From: an uncultured Gemmatimonadota bacterium
GTDB taxonomy: Bacteria; Gemmatimonadota; Gemmatimonadetes; Gemmatimonadales; Gemmatimonadaceae
Assembly (NCBI GenBank): GCA_903910555.1
Contig: CAIVZZ010000006.1
Span: 62,001 to 126,000 of the forward strand
Direction: 5' to 3'
Length of the DNA stretch: 64,000 nt
Each line of letters begins with the position of its first letter. Positions within the stretch are counted from its first letter, which is position 1. A model generated the notes under the pieces. That model was not told the DNA's origin and ran no database searches. It saw only the letters and a list, made by a program, of their open reading frames with translations. Shown piece after piece: positions 1 through 7,097 of this stretch. A program made the position numbers and the translations under genes.

Positions 1-1
1 G

Positions 2-1222
2 CTCACCGGCACGCTGAGCAAGAGCGGCACGAAGTTTCGTTTGGTCGCCGAGTTGGTGAGCGCGTCGAGCGGAAACGCGATCTGGAGTGGCACGTACGAG
101 CGCGCCGCCGATCAAATGGCCGCGGTGCAGGATTCGATCTCGCGCGCGGTGGTTGCGGCACTGCATATCGGCGCGGCCGCGGCCGCCATCGAAACGGTCG
201 GCGGGAGCGAGGCGCGCGGGACGAACGATCTCGAAGCGTACGACCTGTTCCTGCGCGGCCAGCATCTGCTCGGGGCGTATTCCGACAGTTCGGAATTTCA
301 CGCGCGCGACTATTTCAAACTCGCCGTCGCAAAGGATCCGCAATTTGCACGCGCGCATGCGTGGCTCTCGCTCGCGTACCTCACTCTTGCCGGTACCGGG
401 CTCGTCGAGCGCGCCTCGACGATATCGCTGGCGCGAGCCAGTCTCGCGAAGGCAATCGCGCTAGACTCGACGATGACCGCCGTGATCCTCGCCAAGTCGA
501 GCATGCTTGCCGCCGAGTTCAAGTTCGCCGAGCAGGATCGGCTGATCGCGACGGCGTTGCGCGCGCACCCTGAAGACGACGAACTGCGCGGCGAACGTGT
601 CTCCACGCTGCTCAATGTTGCCAGCGAGCAAGAAGCGCTGGCCGCCGCGAAGCAGGTGCGGCAGCGCAACCCGCTTGACGGTCGCAATCTCCTCGAGCTG
701 CAGTATTTGCTCTATGTGAACCACGACTATGCCGGCGCGGTCAACGCGACGAAGGATCTTCTGGAGTTGAACCCGCGCGACATCGCGGCGTACCAGAACC
801 TTGGCCTGGCTGAGGTCTTCCTGGGCCATCCTGACAGCGCGGTTACGGCGCTGGAGAAATCGGTGCAGATCGATCCCACGTTGTATGGGGGCCGGATATA
901 CCTGATCTTTGGTTACGCCGCCGCAGGGCGATGGAAGGACGCCGAGGCGGCGCGCGCGCAGTTGGCGAAAGAGAGTGGCAGCAATTCGCCGAACTTTCAG
1001 CGCGGCTATGTCAATCTTGCGTTCGGAAAGTTTGACGACGCTGCGAACGATTTCGCCCGCAGTCTCGCCGAATTCGAACCGCTCGTGCTGACGAACGACC
1101 TTCCGTGCGACCCTGTGTTCGATCCGCTCAAATCGAATCCGCGATTCACGAAGGCGGTGACCGCGATCTGGCCGAACATGTGCCCTGCGGCGTCGAAGTG
1201 GCCGATCAAGCCCCGCGGCTAG
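2..1222 (+). CDS. TPR-repeat regulatory protein, C-terminal part (5' end outside window)
   Basis: The reading frame is open from the first bases, so this is the C-terminal ~406 residues of a longer protein. The start resembles the end of a TolB/FlgO-like domain (LTGTLSKSG, then the GNAIWSGTYER region), a module that typically sits between an N-terminal kinase or DNA-binding domain and TPRs. The rest is a chain of TPR-like helices, with typical pieces at AYQNLGLAEVFLGHPDSAV and ALEKSVQIDPTLYGG. No catalytic motif lies in the visible part. By family knowledge the missing N-terminus could be a Ser/Thr kinase or a winged-helix activator; the sequence here cannot decide. The stop codon is 14 bases before the MATE gene start, so the two may be co-transcribed. 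Confidence 0.75.
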   Translation, partial: LTGTLSKSGTKFRLVAELVSASSGNAIWSGTYERAADQMAAVQDSISRAVVAALHIGAAAAAIETVGGSEARGTNDLEAYDLFLRGQHLLGAYSDSSEFHARDYFKLAVAKDPQFARAHAWLSLAYLTLAGTGLVERASTISLARASLAKAIALDSTMTAVILAKSSMLAAEFKFAEQDRLIATALRAHPEDDELRGERVSTLLNVASEQEALAAAKQVRQRNPLDGRNLLELQYLLYVNHDYAGAVNATKDLLELNPRDIAAYQNLGLAEVFLGHPDSAVTALEKSVQIDPTLYGGRIYLIFGYAAAGRWKDAEAARAQLAKESGSNSPNFQRGYVNLAFGKFDDAANDFARSLAEFEPLVLTNDLPCDPVFDPLKSNPRFTKAVTAIWPNMCPAASKWPIKPRG

Positions 1223-1236
1223 ATTTGCTCTGACAA

Positions 1237-2658
1237 ATGACTGAGAACACCCCACCGAAAGGCGAAAAACGCTACGACCGCTCACTCGTCGAGGGACACC
1301 TCCCTTCAGCGGTCTGGAAGCTCGCGTGGCCCACCATGCTCGCCAACATCATCGGCGGGATGCAGGGCGTGATCGATCATGCGCTCGTCGGCAACTTTGT
1401 GGGCTTCACCGGCAACGCCGCCGTCGGCGTGAGCTGGCAGATTTTTCTCGTCGTGATCGTCTTCATATCGTCGCTCTTCACCGGCATGAGCGTGCTCGTC
1501 GCGCGCTTTGCCGGCGCGGGCGATCACGAGAAAGTCGATCGCACCGTCTATCAGGCGTTCCTCACAGCGATCATCATCTCTCTCGGCGTGCTCGCGCCCG
1601 CAGGATATTTCCTGGCGCCGCATCTGCTGGGAATGGTGAACGCATCGGCGGCGGTGCAGGCAGAGGCACTTCCATTTCTTCGCACGATGTTCGTGTTCAG
1701 CCTCGGCATGATGATCTTCTTCATGCTCGCTGGTGCTCTTAGGTCCGCGGGTGACGCCAGAACTCCCATGGTTCTCGGCATCACGACCACCGTGCTCAAC
1801 ATCTTATTCAACATCGTGCTCATTCGCGGCTTGGGTCCGATCCCCGCGTACGGCACTCGAGGCGCTGCGATGGGCACAGCCACCGCGTTCGGTCTCGTCG
1901 CGATTTACTCGCTGTACAAGCTGCTCGCGGGCGGATGGGTGATCTCGTTTCCCAAACATGAAGGGTTCGCGCCCGACTGGACGATTATTAAATCGCTGTT
2001 CAAGTTCGGACTCCCCACTGGTTTTCAGGGGATCGCGATGAACATCGGCGGCGTGATGATGCTCGGCTTTATTGGATCCGTGCAGCACGGCGCTGAGGCA
2101 CAGGCCACCTACGCGGTGAGCTACTCGGAACTGTTTTCGTTCGTGACCTGGACTTCAACCGCACTGCTCGGTGCCGCCGCGGCGATTGCGGGGCAGAACC
2201 TTGGCGCAGGAAAGCCTGATCGCGCCGTCGAAGGCGTTCGCGTTGCGGCGCGGATCGGGCTCGTGGTCGCGGCATTTGTCGGATCGCTTTTTTTGCTAAT
2301 CCCCGCGCAACTGCTCGCGATCTTCGGAATGCACGATCCGCTCGTCGTCGGCATCGGCACGCAGCTGCTGCGCGTCCTGAGCCTGTCGGGGCTCTTCATT
2401 ACTGTGGCGCTCACGTATACCGGCGGCTTGCAGGGAACCGGCGATACGAAAGGCCCGTTGTACATCTCGCTCGTTTCCCAGATGCTCCTGCCGCTGAGCA
2501 TCTGCTTCGTGATGCAGCGCATCGGCGTTCTTCAGCCGATTCATATCTGGCTCGCCATTCTTGCCGGCCACGCGACGCGATGCACGCTGAGCATCATCAG
2601 ATTCCGCCAGGGCAAATGGCGCGGAATCAAAGTGGATATCGAGCCGAGTCCGGCGTAG
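1237..2658 (+). CDS. MATE family efflux transporter
   Basis: A 473-residue polytopic membrane protein of the usual MATE length, with about 12 hydrophobic segments in two related halves. Family-typical pieces are WPTMLANIIGGMQGVIDHALVG near the N-terminus, LRSAGDARTPMVLG at the end of the first half, and LQGTGDTKGPLYISL as its counterpart in the second half. MATE proteins expel cationic drugs or metabolites in exchange for Na+ or H+ across the inner membrane. The substrate cannot be read from sequence. The ATG start follows directly on the TPR gene. The short gap before the convergent glycosyltransferase has a weak GC stem (CGGCGC/GCGCCG) without a T-run. Confidence 0.93.
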   Translation: MTENTPPKGEKRYDRSLVEGHLPSAVWKLAWPTMLANIIGGMQGVIDHALVGNFVGFTGNAAVGVSWQIFLVVIVFISSLFTGMSVLVARFAGAGDHEKVDRTVYQAFLTAIIISLGVLAPAGYFLAPHLLGMVNASAAVQAEALPFLRTMFVFSLGMMIFFMLAGALRSAGDARTPMVLGITTTVLNILFNIVLIRGLGPIPAYGTRGAAMGTATAFGLVAIYSLYKLLAGGWVISFPKHEGFAPDWTIIKSLFKFGLPTGFQGIAMNIGGVMMLGFIGSVQHGAEAQATYAVSYSELFSFVTWTSTALLGAAAAIAGQNLGAGKPDRAVEGVRVAARIGLVVAAFVGSLFLLIPAQLLAIFGMHDPLVVGIGTQLLRVLSLSGLFITVALTYTGGLQGTGDTKGPLYISLVSQMLLPLSICFVMQRIGVLQPIHIWLAILAGHATRCTLSIIRFRQGKWRGIKVDIEPSPA

Positions 2659-2720
2659 GGCGAATCCCCGGCGCTCCGTGACGCTGCTGGGCGCCGGCGT
2701 GATGACGCTCGAGTCCGCCG

Positions 2721-3857
2721 TTACGCCGACAGGATGCGGTCGAGAATCTGTGGTATCTCGAACACTGCCTGGTTCTGATAAGCGTTGACGCGCTCGACGA
2801 ACAAGCCGCGCTCGATCGGATCGACCATCGCCGCGACGGCGTTCACGATATCGCGCCGAATGCTGCGGATCGCGATGCCGAACCCACAAGCCTCGACCCA
2901 TTCCGCGTTGTAGCGCTCCTGCGGCATTGTCCACGAGTTCCTCTCGATGATCACGGGGAGTCCCATCGAGATCGCCTCGCTGATGCTGCCCGGACCGGGC
3001 TTGCCGATGAAGAAATCCGAGAGGCGCATCAAGCGCGCAATGTCTGGTGTGAAACCGGTCACGTGCATCGGAACGCGTTTTGGCATGCTCCGGAGTGCCG
3101 CCTCGAGCCGGTCGTTCTTCCCGCATACGGCGATGATCTGCACGGGAAGATCACTCTCGTTGAGCAGGCGCGCGATCGTGCGCATCGAGGCGGAGCCCGC
3201 GCCGCCGAACATCATCATCGCAGTCGGGAGCGACGCGTCGAGTCCGAGCCGCGCGCGATCGGCGGCATCGCGCGGTGCCGCGGGATCGTAGAACCGCGGA
3301 TTCAGAATCATTCCCGACGTCTGAAACACGCGTTCGACCGGATGGCCGGCGTCGAGCGCCTGTTTGTGCGCGAGCGGCGTGCCGCACACGAAGTATTGAT
3401 CCTGCCGCTCCTCGATCCAAAAATGCGGTGGATAGTCCGCGAGATCGGTCAGGATCGTCACGAGCGGCACGCCGGGCATCACGCGCTGCATCGCTTCGTG
3501 GATACTGCGATTGAAATGCGGGATGAGCGACACGACTACGTCCGGCCTGTTCTTCTGCCAATGTTTCTCGAGCAGACGCACTTGCGATTTGTGATGCCGC
3601 CTGATCACTGAGTGCATCACACGGAGCATCGCGGGCGATCCGAAGGTCCAGCCGCGTCGGAGCATCCCGTTGTATCCCTCCTCGACGCTCACGCCGGTCA
3701 CACGGCGCCAGAAGTCGAGCGGCGCGAACAACTCGAGTGGGTTCGTCATGGTGACGGACCAGGGCCGCCGCTCGCGCCGGGCGACTTCGCACAACGCATT
3801 CGCCGCGCTGCGATGGCCTCCGCCGGCATCGCAATACACAAGCTCGACTCTCTTCAT
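2721..3857 (-). CDS. MGDG synthase-type glycosyltransferase (family GT28-like)
   Basis: A 378-residue protein with the N-terminal MGDG-synthase signature (VYCDAGGGHRSAANAL, residues 8-23), the HFNRSIHEAM segment and the C-terminal nucleotide-sugar binding loop PGPGSISEAISMGLPVI near residue 286. Enzymes of this family transfer galactose or glucose from UDP-sugar to diacylglycerol at the inner membrane and make glycolipids. The start at 3857 was chosen because homology begins at MKRVELVYCDAGGGH. An in-frame upstream ATG at 3947 would add a non-homologous 30-residue leader. Donor and acceptor are inferred from the family; some relatives are processive diglucosyl-DAG synthases. It is divergent from the CocE-like gene. 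Confidence 0.85.
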   Translation of the reverse strand: MKRVELVYCDAGGGHRSAANALCEVARRERRPWSVTMTNPLELFAPLDFWRRVTGVSVEEGYNGMLRRGWTFGSPAMLRVMHSVIRRHHKSQVRLLEKHWQKNRPDVVVSLIPHFNRSIHEAMQRVMPGVPLVTILTDLADYPPHFWIEERQDQYFVCGTPLAHKQALDAGHPVERVFQTSGMILNPRFYDPAAPRDAADRARLGLDASLPTAMMMFGGAGSASMRTIARLLNESDLPVQIIAVCGKNDRLEAALRSMPKRVPMHVTGFTPDIARLMRLSDFFIGKPGPGSISEAISMGLPVIIERNSWTMPQERYNAEWVEACGFGIAIRSIRRDIVNAVAAMVDPIERGLFVERVNAYQNQAVFEIPQILDRILSA

Positions 3858-3959
3858 TCCCGCCAGTCTACAAGGAGGCTTGCCGCAGTAGGTGTCGCAT
3901 GAGCATGATGTGACAACGCTGATACACGCCTCCCGCGATGTTTTCATCAGGAGCCCTCC

Positions 3960-5915
3960 GTGCAGACAGTCTTCTCACGACGTTTGTTTTCGCTCACTCT
4001 CGTCATTTGTGCCATCGCAGCGCCCGGTCACGCGTCGGCGCAGGTCACCACGTTGCCGAGCGAGATGCCGGCGAAGCTGACGCCGACCAATGAGGGGTTC
4101 GATCACGACCGCCGCGACGTCATGATCCCAATGCGCGACGGTGTGAAGCTGCACACCGTGATCCTCGTGCCGAAGGGTTCGCGGCGCGCGCCGATCCTTC
4201 TGACGCGCACACCGTACAACGCGACCGAACTGACCTCGTACGGCGGCACGAGTTCACACTTGGGATCCAACCTCAACGGCTACGACAACGCACTCGATGT
4301 GATCATCGGCGGCGGATATATCCGCGTCGTTCAGGATGTGCGCGGGAAGTACGGCTCCGAGGGCGATTACGTGATGAATCGTCCGCTGCACGGTCCGCAG
4401 AATCCCACGAGCGTCGATCACGCTACTGATACGTACGACACCGTCGACTGGCTCGTGAAGAACATTCCCGAGTCGAACGGCAAGGTCGGCATACTCGGCA
4501 TTTCGTACGACGGATTTCTGCCGCTGATGGCGCTCGTGAATCCGCACCCCGCGCTGAAGGTGAGCGTGCCGATGAACCCGATGGTCGACGGCTGGATGGG
4601 CGACGACTGGTTTCACAACGGCGCGTTCCGTCAGCAGAACATGTCGTACATCTACGAGCAGGACGGCACGCGCGATAACTCGGCGAAGTGGTGGACGTCG
4701 AGTTATGACGACTACGACATGTTCATGCAGGCTGGCTCAGCAGGAGAACTCGGTCGCCGTCGCGGTCTCGAGCAGGTCGGATTCTGGAATAAGGTTCTCG
4801 CGCATCCGTCGTACGATTCATTCTGGCAGGATCAGGCGATGGACAAGGTTCTCGCCGCGCAGCCGCTGAAGATTCCGGTGATGCTCGTGCACAGTTTGTG
4901 GGACGCCGAGGACATTTATGGTGCGATGGCCGTGTATCAGGCGCTCAAGCCGAAAGACACGAACAACGACAAGGTGTTTCTGGTGATGGGACCGTGGCAT
5001 CACGGCGGCGAGATTGATGATGGGAGTTCTATTGGAGCCGTGAAGTTTGGCCGCAACACGTCGAAGGAATTTCAGCGAGACGTCCTGCTGCCATTTCTCG
5101 ATCAGTATTTGAAAGATGCGGCGCCGAAGGCCGATATCGCGGCGGTGACGGCGTTTGAGACCGGGACGAACACGTGGCGTCGTTTGCCGTCGTGGCCGGC
5201 GGGATGCGCGAGCGGGTGCACGGTCACGCCAACGCCGTTGTACATGGAGCCGGGATTGAAACTCGGCTTCACCGCGCCAGCGGCCGGTGGCGCTGCGTTT
5301 GACGAGTACGTATCCGATCCGAACAAGCCCGTGCCGTTCCGCGCGCGTCCCACGCGTGCGGTGAGCTATGACAGCCCGGCGCGCTGGGCTGATTGGCTTG
5401 CTGATGATCAGCGCGAGCAGTCGGGCCGTACGGATGTGCTCGCATTCACCGGTGACGCGCTCACCGCGCCGACGAAGATCAGCGGTCAGGCGATCGCGAA
5501 TCTCATTGCGTCAACGGACGGAACGGACGCCGACTGGGTGGTGAAGTTGATCGATGTGTATCCGGATGAAGTTGCCGGCGATCCAGCCATGGGCGGATTT
5601 CAGCTGATGGTTGCTGCGGATATTTTCCGCGGACGCTATCGTGAGAGTTTCTCAGCTCCGAAGGCGATCGAGGCGAACAAGTCGCTGCAGTATCGGTTTG
5701 CGCTGCCGCCGGCGAACCATGTATTTCTGCCAGGGCACAAAATCATGGTGCAGGTGCAGTCGTCCTGGTTCCCGCTGTACGATCGCAATCCGCAGACCTT
5801 CGTGCCGAATATTTTTTGGGCGAAGCCGGGGGATTACAAAAAGGCGGTGCAGCGGATTTATCATGCGCCGGGGCAGGCGAGTTATGTGGAGCTGCCGCTG
5901 GTGGTGGCGCGCTAA
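3960..5915 (+). CDS. CocE/NonD family X-Pro dipeptidyl-peptidase-like hydrolase, secreted
   Basis: A 651-residue alpha/beta hydrolase of peptidase family S15 with a Sec signal peptide (residues 1-28, ending ASA-Q). Start is GTG with AGGAG about 8 bases upstream. The nucleophile elbow GISYDG places the catalytic Ser at 182. HSLWDAED gives the likely Asp 315 and GPWHHGG the likely His 348. A C-terminal jelly-roll-like region follows, as in CocE and glutaryl-7-ACA acylases. These enzymes cleave esters or amides; the true substrate is unknown. The gene stands alone: the next gene, an antitoxin, has its own promoter. Confidence 0.88.
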   Translation: MQTVFSRRLFSLTLVICAIAAPGHASAQVTTLPSEMPAKLTPTNEGFDHDRRDVMIPMRDGVKLHTVILVPKGSRRAPILLTRTPYNATELTSYGGTSSHLGSNLNGYDNALDVIIGGGYIRVVQDVRGKYGSEGDYVMNRPLHGPQNPTSVDHATDTYDTVDWLVKNIPESNGKVGILGISYDGFLPLMALVNPHPALKVSVPMNPMVDGWMGDDWFHNGAFRQQNMSYIYEQDGTRDNSAKWWTSSYDDYDMFMQAGSAGELGRRRGLEQVGFWNKVLAHPSYDSFWQDQAMDKVLAAQPLKIPVMLVHSLWDAEDIYGAMAVYQALKPKDTNNDKVFLVMGPWHHGGEIDDGSSIGAVKFGRNTSKEFQRDVLLPFLDQYLKDAAPKADIAAVTAFETGTNTWRRLPSWPAGCASGCTVTPTPLYMEPGLKLGFTAPAAGGAAFDEYVSDPNKPVPFRARPTRAVSYDSPARWADWLADDQREQSGRTDVLAFTGDALTAPTKISGQAIANLIASTDGTDADWVVKLIDVYPDEVAGDPAMGGFQLMVAADIFRGRYRESFSAPKAIEANKSLQYRFALPPANHVFLPGHKIMVQVQSSWFPLYDRNPQTFVPNIFWAKPGDYKKAVQRIYHAPGQASYVELPLVVAR

Positions 5916-5981
5916 GCGCGGGGGGGGCGGCGGTAAGCGGCACCCGTGCGGCGAAATGACGTGACGTGCAGTGAAATGATA

Positions 5982-6010
5982 TTGACTAGTCTGACCAGAA
6001 TTCACATATT
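5982..6010 (+). promoter_or_regulatory. sigma70-like promoter of the toxin-antitoxin operon
   Basis: TTGACT (5982-5987), a spacer of exactly 17 bases, then CATATT (6005-6010). The predicted start site falls at about 6017, the A of the antitoxin ATG, so the transcript would be leaderless or nearly so. This fits the absence of a Shine-Dalgarno sequence in front of that ATG. Confidence 0.65.
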
Positions 6011-6017
6011 CCGGTCA
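5992..6017. promoter_or_regulatory. palindromic operator over the TA promoter
   Basis: TGACCAGAAT (5992-6001) and ATTCCGGTCA (6008-6017) form an inverted repeat matching at 9 of 10 positions around a 6-base centre. It covers the -10 box and reaches the first base of the antitoxin start codon. That is the position expected for an operator bound by a self-repressing Phd/VapB-type antitoxin-toxin complex. Binding is inferred. Confidence 0.6.
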
Positions 6018-6295
6018 TGCGCGACACGTACTCTCTCTACGAGACCAAGGCGAAACTCTCAGCGATTATCCGGAGGGTTCGCGAAGGGCACTGTGTCGTG
6101 GTCACGGTTCACGGCGAAGCCGTGGCAGAAATCCGGCCGATTGAAGCGGCCGAGACGGATTTCGATAGACGGCTAGATCAACTCGCAGAGCGCGGGATTC
6201 TCGTGCTCCCGGAACGCGACGACCGATCAGGGCTGCGGTTGGTCGCCCGGCGGCGAGGCGCGCTCGCGCGATTCTTGGCGGATCGTGGAAAATGA
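6017..6295 (+). CDS. type II antitoxin, Phd/YefM family
   Basis: A 92-residue protein whose N-terminus (YSLYETKAKLSAIIRRVREG, then VVVTVHGEAVAEIRPI) is the Phd/YefM DNA-binding and dimerisation fold. The C-terminal tail is rich in Arg and charged residues (LVARRRGALARFLADRGK), as expected of a toxin-neutralising tail. It overlaps the PIN-toxin start by four bases (ATGA), the classic arrangement of translationally coupled antitoxin and toxin. It should repress its own operon through the palindrome covering the promoter. Confidence 0.88.
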   Translation: MRDTYSLYETKAKLSAIIRRVREGHCVVVTVHGEAVAEIRPIEAAETDFDRRLDQLAERGILVLPERDDRSGLRLVARRRGALARFLADRGK

Positions 6296-6672
6296 CGACC
6301 GCGTACGTGGACTCGTCGTGTATACTGGCCATCGCGTTTGGTGAGCGCGGCGCGGCGGCAATGGAGCGCCGGTTACATAGTTTTGACCAACTGACGTCCT
6401 CCAATTTGTTGGAGGCCGAAGTGTTTGCGGCTTTTGCTCGCGAGGGGCTCGAGCCTGACGCGCCGGTCTTATCACCCGTCGCGTGGATTGTCCCGGAGCG
6501 TCCGCTTCACGCCGAGATCGCACGCGTGCTCGAGGCCGGCTATGTACGGGGTGCGGACTGCTGGCATTTGGCAACTGCACTCTATCTCGCAGACGATCCC
6601 GCAAAGCTGAGTTTTCTTACGCTCGACACCCGGCAGGCGAAGGTCGCGGCAGCACTCGGATTCGCAACCTAG
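6292..6672 (+). CDS. vapC: PIN-domain ribonuclease toxin, VapC family
   Basis: A 126-residue PIN domain of typical VapC length. The acidic metal-binding residues are visible: Asp7 in AYVDSSCILA, Glu41/Glu43 in NLLEAEVFAAF, Asp89 in RGADCWHLATAL and Asp112 in TLDTRQAKVA. VapC toxins are Mg2+-dependent endoribonucleases that usually cut initiator tRNA or rRNA and are held inactive by the cognate antitoxin encoded just upstream. All residues needed for activity appear intact. The RNA target cannot be predicted. Confidence 0.9.
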   Translation: MTTAYVDSSCILAIAFGERGAAAMERRLHSFDQLTSSNLLEAEVFAAFAREGLEPDAPVLSPVAWIVPERPLHAEIARVLEAGYVRGADCWHLATALYLADDPAKLSFLTLDTRQAKVAAALGFAT

Positions 6673-6728
6673 CAGACGCGACCATGGCTGATCGGCCGGT
6701 TCGCCCTTGCGCGATTCGCATGCTCTAG

Positions 6729-6743
6729 CATAGGCTATCTATG
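6729..6743. promoter_or_regulatory. short palindrome in front of the PadR gene
   Basis: CATAG-N5-CTATG (6729-6743) ends two bases before the padR-like ATG. The surrounding AT-rich TATCTA is the only -10-like sequence. A PadR autoregulatory operator is plausible because family members usually repress their own operon, but the site does not match the ATGT-N8-ACAT consensus. Confidence 0.35.
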
Positions 6744-6745
6744 TA

Positions 6746-7087
6746 ATGACACCGAGACGCGCGCAAGATGAGATCCCGCCAGGGACGCTTGACATGCTGA
6801 TCCTCAGCACGCTCGCGCGAGGTCGCGAGTTGCACGGTTTCGAAATTGCCGAGGCGATTGAGCGCACCACCGCCGAGATCCTGCGCGTCGAAGAAGGTTC
6901 GCTCTATCCGGCGCTCCAACGGCTGCTCGTGCAGGGATTTGTCAAAGGTGAGTGGGGGCGTACCGCCGAGAACCGGCGCGCACGCTACTACACGCTCACG
7001 GCAGCGGGGAAGCGGCAGCTGGAAGCAGAAGTCGCGTCGTATCGGCGCGTTGCCGGTGCGATCGCACTGATTCTCAAACCGGCATGA
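6746..7087 (+). CDS. PadR family transcriptional regulator
   Basis: A 113-residue protein covering the whole PadR N-terminal winged helix, with GTLDMLILSTLARGRELHGFEIAEAI, the EEGSLYPALQRLLVQG recognition region and the YYTLTAAGKRQLEAE wing. It is short because the C-terminal dimerisation helix is minimal, as in the PadR proteins that sit next to ADOP permeases. The following permease starts 11 bases downstream, and PadR-ADOP pairs are a hallmark arrangement in Acidobacteriota and Gemmatimonadota. It probably represses the pair; the ligand is unknown. Confidence 0.9.
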   Translation: MTPRRAQDEIPPGTLDMLILSTLARGRELHGFEIAEAIERTTAEILRVEEGSLYPALQRLLVQGFVKGEWGRTAENRRARYYTLTAAGKRQLEAEVASYRRVAGAIALILKPA

Positions 7088-7097
7088 TGGAGGCAGC

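Noticed and set aside
2659..2720. Terminator after the MATE gene
   Set aside because: CGGCGC/GCGCCG stem is short, the loop is long and there is no T-run; not enough to call.
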